A stretch of DNA of 7,663 nucleotides, taken from positions 1 through 7,663 of the forward strand of contig PMEV01000167.1 in assembly GCA_003154855.1 (NCBI GenBank), given 5' to 3'. Positions 1-5,814 of this stretch are shown one piece after another. The position numbers and the translations under genes were made by a program. Numbering within the stretch: the stretch's first letter is position 1; every line of letters starts with the position of its first letter. The DNA is from Bryobacterales bacterium. GTDB taxonomy: Bacteria; Acidobacteriota; Terriglobia; Bryobacterales; Bryobacteraceae. The notes below the pieces were generated by a model that ran no database searches, was not told the DNA's origin, and saw nothing but the letters and a program-made list of their open reading frames with translations.

Positions 1-447
1 CTGAAGCCCGCTCAGGAAGCCGTCGAACGCGACTACCGGACCCTCGCCTCCGCCGCCGCTCTCGACGCCTTCCTCGCCTCCATCCCCTCCGCCGCCCCGG
101 TCGCCGTCTCCATAGGCGCCGTCGCGCCCGACCTCTTCGCCGCCCAGGACGAACCCGCCTTCGCACTGGCCTGGCAGTCCGCCCAGGCCCGAGCCATTCC
201 CCCGGCGCTCGCCGATCACTTGCGCCCCTGGCTCGAGGACCCCGCCCGCCCCAAGGTCGCCCACGACGTCAAACAGGCCATCCTCTCTCTAGGCCACCAG
301 GGCATCCAGGCCCTCGGCTTCCTCGACGACCCCATGCTCTACGCCTTCCTGCTCAACGCCGACCCCACCGCCTGCTCGCTCGAATCCCTCGCCCAGCGCT
401 ATCTCGACTTCCGCCTCGAATCCTCCCTCGAGCACCCCGCCCATTGA
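1..447 (+). CDS. polA: DNA polymerase I, internal part (inactive 3'-5' exonuclease-like domain), ended by in-frame TGA
   Basis: This is an open frame from the first base to TGA at 445-447, in the same frame as the polymerase domain that follows, so the true start and the 5' nuclease domain lie upstream of the window. The stretch around 262-408 (KVAHDVKQAI, then DDPMLYAFLLNADP and SLESLAQRYLDF) matches the exonuclease-like domain of family A polymerases. The proofreading residues are gone: where E. coli Pol I has the DxE motif this reads SIG, and where it has NLKYD this reads DVKQA. That resembles Taq, in which the domain is only structural. Codon use stays gene-like right up to the stop. With 481-1722 this was almost certainly one gene; the piece alone would have no polymerase activity. 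The identification is firm; whether the stop is real is not known. Confidence 0.8.
   Translation: MKPAQEAVERDYRTLASAAALDAFLASIPSAAPVAVSIGAVAPDLFAAQDEPAFALAWQSAQARAIPPALADHLRPWLEDPARPKVAHDVKQAILSLGHQGIQALGFLDDPMLYAFLLNADPTACSLESLAQRYLDFRLESSLEHPAH
445..447 (+). other. polA: In-frame TGA interrupting polA
   Basis: TGA falls between the exonuclease-like and polymerase domains. Both sides are in the same frame, and polA-like sequence resumes at the very next codon (TLELALLLGRQVDERGF, corresponding to the stretch that leads into the E. coli polymerase domain). One base substitution, for example from CGA or TGG, explains it; a frameshift does not. TGA is a normal stop in this genome: two intact genes here, the Asp-box gene and the 61-residue antitoxin candidate, end with it. 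Candidate explanations are a sequencing or assembly error, a recent nonsense mutation, or read-through. Confidence 0.85.
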
Positions 448-480
448 ACCCTGGAACTCGCCCTCCTGCTCGGCCGCCAG

Positions 481-1722
481 GTGGACGAGCGCGGCTTCCG
501 CCAGCTCTACGAGACCATCGATCTGCCCCTCGCCCCCGTGCTCGCCCGCATGGAGCGCACCGGCATCCGCATCGACCCCGCCGAGCTCCGCCGCCTCTCC
601 GCCTCCATGGAGACCGAAATCCAGCGCCTCACCGCCCAGATCTACGCGCTAGCCGGCAAAAGCTTCAACCTCAATTCCCCCCAGCAGCTCGGCAAGATCC
701 TGTTCGAGGACCTGCACCTGCCCGCGCCCGCCCGCCACGGCAAAGGCAAGGCCCTCTCCACCGCCGCCGACGTCCTCGAGGAGCTGGCCCCCTCCCACGA
801 CATCGTCCGCCAAGTGCTCGAATACCGTCAGCTCGCCAAACTCAAGGGCACCTACGTCGACGCCCTGCCCGCCCTCATCGATCCGCGCACCGGCCGCCTC
901 CACACCAGCTTCAACCAGACCGGCGCCGCCACCGGCCGCCTCTCCTCTTCCAATCCCAACCTCCAGAACATCCCCATCCGCACCGAGCTGGGCCGCGAGA
1001 TTCGCGCCGCCTTCCTCCCCCGCGAAAGCTGGAAGCTGGTGGTCGCCGACTACTCGCAGATCGAGCTCCGCCTGCTGGCCCATTTCTCGAAATGCGCCGT
1101 GCTCGTCGACGCCTTCCGCCACGGCGAGGACATTCACACGCGCACCGCCGCCGAGGTGTTTGGCGTCCCGCCCCTCATGGTCACGCCCGAGCTGCGCCGC
1201 CGCGCCAAGGCCGTCAACTTCGGCATCGTTTACGGATTGAGCGCCTTCGGCCTGGCCGCCCAGCTCGGCATCTCGCGCCCCGAGGCGCAATCCTACATCG
1301 ACGGCTACTTCGCCCGCTATCCCGGGGTCCGCCGCTTCATCGATTCCACCATCGCCCAAGTCCGCCGCACCGGCGCAACCAAGACTATGTTCGGCCGCGA
1401 GCGCCCCATCCCCGATATGGACAGCGCCAACTCCAACGCCCGCGGTTTCGCCGAGCGCACGGCCGTGAACACCCCGCTCCAAGGCACTGCCGCCGATCTC
1501 ATCAAGCTCGCCATGATCCGCATCGACGCCGCCCTCGCCCAGCGCGGCCTTCAAACCGCCATGCTCCTCCAGGTCCACGACGAGCTGCTCTTCGAATCCC
1601 CGCCCAGCGAGCTCGACGAAATCCGAGCCCTAGTCAAATCCGAAATGGAAAACGTCGCCAAGCTCGAAGTCCCCCTCATCGCCGACCTCGGCTCCGGCCC
1701 CAACTGGCGCGACGCCAAGTAG
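481..1722 (+). CDS. polA: DNA polymerase I, polymerase domain (3' part of the interrupted gene)
   Basis: The family A polymerase domain is complete, 413 residues from GTG 481. Thumb sequence opens the piece (LPLAPVLARMERTGIRID). TGRLSSSNPNLQNIPIR lies at about 931-981. Motif A, DYSQIELR, carries the first metal-binding Asp at 1048-1050. The O-helix motif B, with Lys at 1207, Phe at 1219 and Tyr at 1231 (KAVNFGIVYG), keeps the dNTP-selecting Phe. Motif C, QVHDELLFE, has the second catalytic Asp at 1579. The end, GPNWRDAK, is the usual family C-terminus. The enzyme fills gaps in repair and replaces Okazaki primers. GTG 481 is only the first plausible start after the stop: homology already resumes at 448, and no Shine-Dalgarno sequence precedes 481, so independent translation looks poor. 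If produced alone it would resemble a Klenow-type fragment without the 5' nuclease. Confidence 0.93.
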   Translation: MDERGFRQLYETIDLPLAPVLARMERTGIRIDPAELRRLSASMETEIQRLTAQIYALAGKSFNLNSPQQLGKILFEDLHLPAPARHGKGKALSTAADVLEELAPSHDIVRQVLEYRQLAKLKGTYVDALPALIDPRTGRLHTSFNQTGAATGRLSSSNPNLQNIPIRTELGREIRAAFLPRESWKLVVADYSQIELRLLAHFSKCAVLVDAFRHGEDIHTRTAAEVFGVPPLMVTPELRRRAKAVNFGIVYGLSAFGLAAQLGISRPEAQSYIDGYFARYPGVRRFIDSTIAQVRRTGATKTMFGRERPIPDMDSANSNARGFAERTAVNTPLQGTAADLIKLAMIRIDAALAQRGLQTAMLLQVHDELLFESPPSELDEIRALVKSEMENVAKLEVPLIADLGSGPNWRDAK

Positions 1723-1748
1723 CGCCTCCATCCCACTTCCCCACAATG

Positions 1749-1754
1749 TACAAT
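1749..1754 (+). promoter_or_regulatory. Possible -10 box upstream of the 1809 gene
   Basis: TACAAT matches the sigma-70 -10 consensus at five of six positions and lies 54 bases before the ATG at 1809, in the gap after polA. No good -35 hexamer sits 16-18 bases upstream, so support is weak. Confidence 0.2.
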
Positions 1755-1808
1755 CGTCGATGATCGGGACATAACAGGGGTTCCCGACTAATTCTACTGG
1801 AGGCAAAC

Positions 1809-2237
1809 ATGTCGCAGCAGGTATGGGCCGAATATGGCGCGCAATACGGCACTGGGCCGGGAAAACCGATCTGGTCGCTGCCGGCGGGCGGGCAATTCCA
1901 GGACGTTCCAGCGGGCGAGCTCCTCAGAATCTACACGGCAACGCTCAGCTATCTGCCGGAAGATCCCAAGGCCACCATCGGGCGAGCGGATCTGGCCGGG
2001 CGCAACGCCGCGGGCACGGCCATTTGGAGGCTGCAAATCGTCTACGTCGAACCGCAGAGGACTCTGCACCTGACGTTTCCGCAGGGACTTACCGTTGGCG
2101 CAGGCGGTTGGGTCGAGGTCTTCGCCTCCGCGGACGGAGATGCCTCGCCGCATCCCACCGGCCCGGGGGAGATTTGGGTGAGCTTCTCCGCGACCCTGGA
2201 AGCCGCGCCCTCGGTGCCCCATCCCAGTCTCCCGTAA
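1809..2237 (+). CDS. Hypothetical protein, 142 residues, probably beta-rich
   Basis: I do not recognise the family. The start is well supported: GGAGG at 1799-1803 stands five bases before ATG 1809, and the frame ends at TAA 2235-2237. There is no signal peptide, no membrane segment and no cysteine-based metal site. The sequence alternates short hydrophobic stretches rich in Val, Ile, Leu and aromatic residues (AIWRLQIVYVE, RTLHLTFPQGL, GWVEVFASADG, GEIWVSFSATLE) with Gly/Pro-rich turns, a pattern typical of a beta sandwich or barrel. The last ten residues are Pro/Ser-rich and look disordered. It stands alone, 86 bases after polA and 144 bases before the zinc-ribbon gene. A cytoplasmic location is inferred from the missing export signal. 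Function is unknown. Confidence 0.75.
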   Translation: MSQQVWAEYGAQYGTGPGKPIWSLPAGGQFQDVPAGELLRIYTATLSYLPEDPKATIGRADLAGRNAAGTAIWRLQIVYVEPQRTLHLTFPQGLTVGAGGWVEVFASADGDASPHPTGPGEIWVSFSATLEAAPSVPHPSLP

Positions 2238-2281
2238 GCGCGTCCGGCGGTTCCGCTCCGAACACAATCGCTCTCCCGGGA

Positions 2282-2308
2282 TTGAACGTAGCCGGCTTGG
2301 TGTAAGCT
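2282..2308 (+). promoter_or_regulatory. Candidate promoter for the zinc-ribbon gene, with a palindrome just downstream
   Basis: TTGAAC at 2282-2287 and TAAGCT at 2303-2308 resemble -35 and -10 boxes, but their 15-base spacing is shorter than the usual 17. Just downstream, where transcription would start, is the palindrome CTTGGACCTCCAAG (2317-2330; six-base arms, two-base centre), which could be an operator. The gene start is 73 bases beyond the -10. Arms of this size occur by chance, so this is tentative. Confidence 0.25.
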
Positions 2309-2381
2309 GGATGGGGCTTGGACCTCCAAGAAGGGGAATCCAAGTCAACCGCCGTTCCCGCTTGCTCCGGAGGCGCCCGCG

Positions 2382-3251
2382 ATGTTCGTCATATTCGGAT
2401 GGCCGAATCTTAAGAGCGGCAGCCAGTCGCTCAGTATGCCTTGCAGCAGGTGTCGGCGAGTCACCGTCCACAACGCCCACACTCTGCGGCAGTGGTTTTC
2501 TCTCTTTTTCATTCCGATCTTCCCCCTCGGTGGAAAACGGCCGCACGCGATATGCTGTGTCTGCGGGCAGGACGTGTACGCCGCAACCTCCGGGCCGTCA
2601 CCGCTTCCCGCCCTCCCGAACGCAATGCCGCCGCGCTTGGCCGCCCCTGAGTCGAGCCGGCCAACGAAACGCTGTCCCGCGTGCGCCGAGGAGATCCTGC
2701 TGGATGCCGCGCTATGCCGTTTCTGCGGGAGGCAGTTCTCCGCCCAGGAAGCCGCGCTGTCAGTCCAGACCTTCAATGCCCAACAGCAGGCCATGCTGTG
2801 GGCCGATCGGCAGGCGCGACTGGCTGCTCAGCGACAAAGGCACGTCGCAAAACTCAGAGGCCGCCACAACCGCCGGATGGTGGCCGGCATCCTCCTGATC
2901 GGCTGGGGAGCACTCATCTCCCTCGGCATGGTCGGCATGTTCTTTTCCACTCCGGATCCAGGCAAGACTAAGGCCGAGCAGCGGACCGCCGCCGTAGCCA
3001 GCGGTTGTGTCATGGGCTTGGCGCCGCTGGCCGGCGGGATCCTTCTTGTGCGGGCCGCGAGATCGGTCGCCAAGTCCATGCTGGTGGAGCAACCCGTGCC
3101 GGCTCGGCAGTTCCTGTTCTGCGCAAACTGCGGAAGCCAATTCCAAGCTGACGCGAGCTTCTGCATCGCCTGCGGAGAACCGGCCGGGCCAAGACGGCTG
3201 TTGGAGCAAGCTGCGCCGCTCGAGGGACCCAAGCAACGCAGCTCTCTGTAA
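2382..3251 (+). CDS. Membrane protein with three zinc ribbons and two transmembrane helices
   Basis: The start ATG 2382 follows GGAGG (2369-2373) by eight bases. Domains in order over 289 residues: an N-terminal zinc ribbon with CxxC pairs at residues 21/24 and 58/61 around RQWFSLFFIPIFPLG, the hallmark of the family that begins with a 'FxIxGW'-like stretch; a Pro/Ala linker; a second ribbon with Cys 98, 101, 112 and 115 (CPACAEEI and CRFCG); a Gln/Arg-rich, probably helical stretch at about 128-165; membrane helices at about 167-189 and 205-226; and a third ribbon with Cys 247, 250, 261 and 264 (FCANCG and CIACG). Two helices would put both ends on the same side, probably the cytoplasm given the basic residues (RGRHNRR) before the first helix. 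Such ribbons usually bind zinc for protein or nucleic-acid contacts. The partner is unknown, and no neighbour suggests one. Confidence 0.82.
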   Translation: MFVIFGWPNLKSGSQSLSMPCSRCRRVTVHNAHTLRQWFSLFFIPIFPLGGKRPHAICCVCGQDVYAATSGPSPLPALPNAMPPRLAAPESSRPTKRCPACAEEILLDAALCRFCGRQFSAQEAALSVQTFNAQQQAMLWADRQARLAAQRQRHVAKLRGRHNRRMVAGILLIGWGALISLGMVGMFFSTPDPGKTKAEQRTAAVASGCVMGLAPLAGGILLVRAARSVAKSMLVEQPVPARQFLFCANCGSQFQADASFCIACGEPAGPRRLLEQAAPLEGPKQRSSL

Positions 3252-3319
3252 GTCTGGCCGCGCGCATTCACTCCCCATCTCCGTTTTGGCAGGCGCTGAT
3301 CCAGGACGGCAAACAGGTG

Positions 3320-3325
3320 TAGAAT
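3320..3325 (+). promoter_or_regulatory. Possible -10 box for the membrane mini-protein/receiver pair
   Basis: TAGAAT lies 50 bases before ATG 3376. No convincing -35 is present (CTGATC at 3296-3301 has acceptable 18-base spacing but poor identity). A nine-base inverted repeat, CCGTTTTGG at 3281-3289 and CCAAAACGG at 3343-3351, flanks this site, and a six-base hairpin (CCAGGA 3335-3340 with TCCTGG 3355-3360) lies in the presumed leader. The gap from 3252 to 3375 holds nothing else. Confidence 0.22.
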
Positions 3326-3375
3326 GGAGGCCACCCAGGATCCCAAAACGGTATTCCTGGCTGATAGGGGGGAAG

Positions 3376-3609
3376 ATGCAAAGGCCGCCTTTCGTGCGCT
3401 ACCTGTATAACCGCTGGGTGTTCCTGGCAATCGGCCTGGCGGGGCTAGGCAACATTTTTCTACTGGTGTATCGGTTTGCCGTACTTGGATTCCTGAGTTA
3501 TGTCCCCGAGCATCTGGCAGCCGGTCTGTTCAGTCTTGTTACCTGCCTCCTCGCCTTCGGCATGTTCGTGGATCTCAGCTTGAAGAATCCGGACAGAGAC
3601 CAGCGATAG
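3376..3609 (+). CDS. Small two-helix membrane protein, 77 residues
   Basis: The frame is open further upstream, but the real start is most likely ATG 3376: a purine-rich GGGGGGAAG run (3367-3375) precedes it directly, and everything upstream reads as an out-of-frame shadow of the zinc-ribbon gene. The protein has a short basic N-terminus (MQRPPFVRYLYNR), hydrophobic helices at about residues 14-32 and 47-69, and a charged tail (KNPDRDQR). The basic ends suggest that both termini are cytoplasmic. No family is recognised. Its stop TAG (3607-3609) is followed at once by the ATG of a response regulator at 3610, so the two are very probably co-transcribed and translationally coupled. A role in sensing or anchoring linked to that receiver is inference only. 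Confidence 0.72.
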   Translation: MQRPPFVRYLYNRWVFLAIGLAGLGNIFLLVYRFAVLGFLSYVPEHLAAGLFSLVTCLLAFGMFVDLSLKNPDRDQR

Positions 3610-3981
3610 ATGGCGACGCTCTTGGTGGTCGATGACGAACGGCTGGTCCTGAAGATCATGGCAACCGTGCTCCGTTCCGAGCACTCCGTCGTCACCGCCG
3701 AAAGCGGAATCGAAGCCCTCACTATCTTCGAGTCTTACCCCCGCCAGTTTGATCTCATCGTGACCGACGTAACCATGCCCGGCATGACCGGTTTGGAGTT
3801 GGTGGCGCGGCTGGAGGCCCTCCACAAGCGCCGGCTGGCTGTGCTCTTTGTCACCGGCGCCTCCAAGTATCCCATTGATCCGGACCGGGCGGTGCTGCCC
3901 AAACCGTTTACGCCCCCTGCACTGAAGGCCGCAGTTCAGCAGGTGCTTCAGGCGTGCCAAGACCGCCGCGACGCCAAATAG
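3610..3981 (+). CDS. Single-domain response regulator (receiver, CheY-like)
   Basis: The 123 residues form one receiver domain with no output domain. The phosphorylation site is complete: acidic pair Asp8-Asp9 (VVDDE), phospho-acceptor Asp53 (LIVTDVTMPGMTG), switch Thr82 (LFVTGAS) and Lys98 (LPKPFT). It would accept phosphate from a histidine kinase and act through protein contacts or as a phosphorelay intermediate. No kinase is present in this window, so the partner is encoded elsewhere. ATG 3610 touches the stop of the preceding membrane mini-protein and has only a weak Shine-Dalgarno (GGACAGAGA region), which fits translational coupling. The tail QACQDRRDAK is short and polar. The domain call is very secure; the pathway is unknown. 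Confidence 0.93.
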   Translation: MATLLVVDDERLVLKIMATVLRSEHSVVTAESGIEALTIFESYPRQFDLIVTDVTMPGMTGLELVARLEALHKRRLAVLFVTGASKYPIDPDRAVLPKPFTPPALKAAVQQVLQACQDRRDAK

Positions 3982-4030
3982 CCCCACGCGAGCCCATCGA
4001 TCGTCTAAACTAAGGTGCAGAGGGGATCAC

Positions 4031-4345
4031 ATGGGATCGATCTCGGTTGCCTGCTACAAGCCCAAAGCCGGTTGCGAGCAAGCTCTCCTCGAGCTGGTTC
4101 GTAACCACCTGCCGCCGCTGCGTTCCGAGGGCCTTGTTACCGAGCGGCCTTCTATCGTCATGCGCGCCGCGGACGGAACTATTGTCGAGGTCTTCGAGTG
4201 GGTCTCCCCGGAAGCCATCGCTGGCGCCCACCACAACCCCGCGGTCATCGCGCTCTGGAAACGCTTCGAGGCCGTCTGCTCCTACGAGACGCCCTCCAGC
4301 CTGCCCGAATTTCAAAATATGTTCTCGCACTTCGAGCCGATTTAG
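4031..4345 (+). CDS. Antibiotic biosynthesis monooxygenase (ABM)-like small protein
   Basis: ATG 4031 has a good ribosome site, GAGGGG at 4020-4025, five bases ahead. The 104 residues resemble the dimeric ferredoxin-like alpha/beta fold of the ABM family: strand one (ISVACYKPKAG), a helix (CEQALLELVRNHL), a second strand with the turn ADGTIVEVFEWVS, then a helix carrying AHHNPAVIALWKRFEAVC. Family members include heme-degrading and quinone-oxidising monooxygenases and many proteins of unknown role, and no catalytic signature here decides among them. It has no signal peptide. TAAACT at 4006-4011 could be its -10 box, but lies very near the ribosome site. It appears to be a single gene; what follows is a hairpin block and then convergent genes. 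Confidence 0.7.
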   Translation: MGSISVACYKPKAGCEQALLELVRNHLPPLRSEGLVTERPSIVMRAADGTIVEVFEWVSPEAIAGAHHNPAVIALWKRFEAVCSYETPSSLPEFQNMFSHFEPI

Positions 4346-4365
4346 AGCAGTGCGCCAATCCACGT

Positions 4366-4456
4366 GGGGCAGGCAATCCTGCCTGCAGCCGGCCTTCTGG
4401 CCGGCGGGACCCTCTGGGAAGTGGGACCGCAACTTGTAAAGCCCGTCCCACTTTCC
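4366..4456 (+). repeat. Block of three hairpins between converging genes (REP-like or bidirectional terminator)
   Basis: Three inverted repeats stand in tandem in the gap between genes ending at 4345 (+) and 4518 (-). The first pairs GGCAGG (4368-4373) with CCTGCC (4378-4383) around CAAT. The second pairs GCCGGCC (4388-4394) with GGCCGGC (4399-4405) around TTCT. The third pairs GTGGGAC (4421-4427) with GTCCCAC (4445-4451), extended by AA/TT and, past a one-base bulge, GG/CC, around a 17-base loop. GGGACC also occurs twice (4406 and 4423). No T-run follows any stem, so a classical intrinsic terminator is not shown. The dense, ordered hairpins look like a dispersed intergenic repeat, which is inference from one copy. 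Confidence 0.55.
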
Positions 4457-4517
4457 ATCCGCATAATCGTCATTCTGCGCGCCGCAGACCATCAGATCCG
4501 CGTCGGCGGCGCGACTG

Positions 4518-5726
4518 CTACTCCCGCGCCGCCCCCCTCACCCAAACCCCGCTCCCCCGCATCGCCAGGTTCGCGATGTGCCCCGCATGCGCCGCCGAGA
4601 TACCCACCTCCACCGGAGCGTTCGGCGTCGCCCGCGTGCGCACGCACTCCAGGAAATTCTCCAGGTGGTCGATGGCGCCATCCCGCACAGTCTTCTCCTT
4701 GAGCTTCGCCGGAGGAGGCTGGAACGCGTCGGTGTAGCCCGTAATTTCCCCGTAGACCTCGAACCCGCTGCGGTGCAGCCGCATCGCCGCTTTGGTCCCG
4801 CGGATCATCATCCCGCCGCCTTCGATGTAACCCAGCAGCGCGCAATCGAACTCCACCAGCGACTTCGCGTAGATCAGCGCCGCGCTCATCGTGTCCGGCG
4901 TTTGCCGCCGTTGCAGCAGCGCCTTCACTCCCGAGGCCGTCGCCCGCAGCGGCTGATCGTCGTCCATGTACCAGTGCGCCACATCCACCCAGTGCACGAA
5001 CAGGTCCGTCATCGCGCCGCCGCCGAAATCCCAATACCAGCGCCAGTTCTCGTACTGGTCCCTGTCGAACGGACGGTCCGCCGCCGGACCCAGAAACCGT
5101 TTCCAATCCAGTTTCCCAAGCTCCGGCCCCGGCCCGATGTCCGGGTTCGCAGTGTGGTTCTGATACCAGTAAGTCCGGATCATCGTGACCTGGCCCAACC
5201 CGCCCGAGGCGATCAAGTCCTTGGCGTGCGCATAGTGCTTCCAGCTCCGCTGTTGCATGCCCGTCTGCACCACCCGCTTCGATTCCCGGACCGCGGCCAG
5301 CAGCGGCTCTTCCTCGGCCAGCGTATGCGTCACCGGCTTCTCGCAGTACACGTCTTTGCCCGCCCGCACCGCGTCGATGGTGATCGGCACGTGCCAGTGG
5401 TCCGGCGTCCCGATGACCACCGCATCCACGTCCTTCCGGTCCAGCACCTCCCGGTGATCCAGGTAGTCTGTAGCCGCCGGCGCGAACTTGGTCTTGGCCG
5501 CCAGGCGATGCGGTTCGTACACGTCGCACACGGCCACGATCTCGTTCCCCCCGACCCGCCCCAGCGCCTCCATCAGGTACTTGCATCGCTCGCCCGTGCC
5601 GATGGCGCCTACTCGGATTCGATCGTTGGCCCCCCAGATCCGGCCGTAGGACGCCGCCGTCGCAAGCGCCGCCCCCAGAAACCCCCGCCGATTCGTGGCG
5701 CCGTCCGGCAAACTCAATAGTGACAT
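4518..5726 (-). CDS. Gfo/Idh/MocA family oxidoreductase with Tat signal
   Basis: An NAD(P)-dependent dehydrogenase-like protein of 402 residues. ATG at 5726-5724 is preceded by a strong ribosome site (GGGAGGAG, on the plus strand within 5733-5740). A twin-arginine signal opens it: Arg13-Arg14 in TNRRGFLGAALATAASYG. The Rossmann fold follows, with RVGAIGTG at 38-45, VAVCDVYE at about 64-71 and VVIGTPDHWHVP at 103-114, then the family hallmark EKP at 129-131 (YCEKPVTHTL). The C-terminal half has the common DWKRFLGPA segment and GGGAMTDLFVHWVD, where Asp241 and His245 fit the family's active-site/substrate region. Members act on sugars or polyols, and the substrate here cannot be read. The Tat signal implies folding with bound cofactor in the cytoplasm and export. 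The gene lies 88 bases after the Asp-box gene and may share its transcript, although it also has its own good ribosome site. Confidence 0.93.
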   Translation of the reverse strand: MSLLSLPDGATNRRGFLGAALATAASYGRIWGANDRIRVGAIGTGERCKYLMEALGRVGGNEIVAVCDVYEPHRLAAKTKFAPAATDYLDHREVLDRKDVDAVVIGTPDHWHVPITIDAVRAGKDVYCEKPVTHTLAEEEPLLAAVRESKRVVQTGMQQRSWKHYAHAKDLIASGGLGQVTMIRTYWYQNHTANPDIGPGPELGKLDWKRFLGPAADRPFDRDQYENWRWYWDFGGGAMTDLFVHWVDVAHWYMDDDQPLRATASGVKALLQRRQTPDTMSAALIYAKSLVEFDCALLGYIEGGGMMIRGTKAAMRLHRSGFEVYGEITGYTDAFQPPPAKLKEKTVRDGAIDHLENFLECVRTRATPNAPVEVGISAAHAGHIANLAMRGSGVWVRGAARE

Positions 5727-5814
5727 CGCAATCTCCTCCCACTCAGACTACCGCAACCCGCCCCGCGCCGCCTCCGGCCCTGCTCGGCGCGCCCGCCAAC
5801 ATGCCCGGCATCGC

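Noticed and set aside
445..447. TGA read as an amino acid (selenocysteine or changed code)
   Set aside because: I found no evident selenocysteine hairpin directly after it, family A polymerases are not selenoproteins, and TGA is the normal stop of two intact genes in the window.
649..1578. Long minus-strand open frame (309 codons) opposite polA
   Set aside because: It lies wholly antisense to the conserved polymerase motifs, has a Gly/Ala/Asp/Glu-skewed composition typical of a shadow of GC-rich coding DNA, and has no family features.
444..1763. Plus-strand frame of 439 codons overlapping polA in another frame
   Set aside because: Its product is almost entirely Arg, Pro, His and Ala, the usual out-of-frame reading of this GC-rich gene. 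The polA frame carries all conserved motifs.
2296..2308. 13-base identity (CTTGGTGTAAGCT) between the region before the zinc-ribbon gene and, on the minus strand, 6883-6871 before the Asp-box gene
   Set aside because: About one 13-base match is expected by chance in a window this size, more with skewed composition. Both copies hold a -10-like TAAGCT upstream of a gene, so it is noted but not claimed as a shared regulatory element.
1794..2546. Minus-strand frame of 250 codons across the 1809 gene and into the zinc-ribbon gene
   Set aside because: It crosses two supported genes and their gap, has no ribosome site and low-complexity composition.
3281..3351. Nine-base inverted repeat CCGTTTTGG / CCAAAACGG before the membrane mini-protein
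   Set aside because: Arms of this length within about 60 bases are expected roughly once or twice by chance here. It is mentioned with the promoter but not claimed as an operator.
4364..4737. Plus-strand frames of 112 and 179 codons across the hairpin block
   Set aside because: They run through the hairpins and into the antisense of the oxidoreductase, and their composition is shadow-like.
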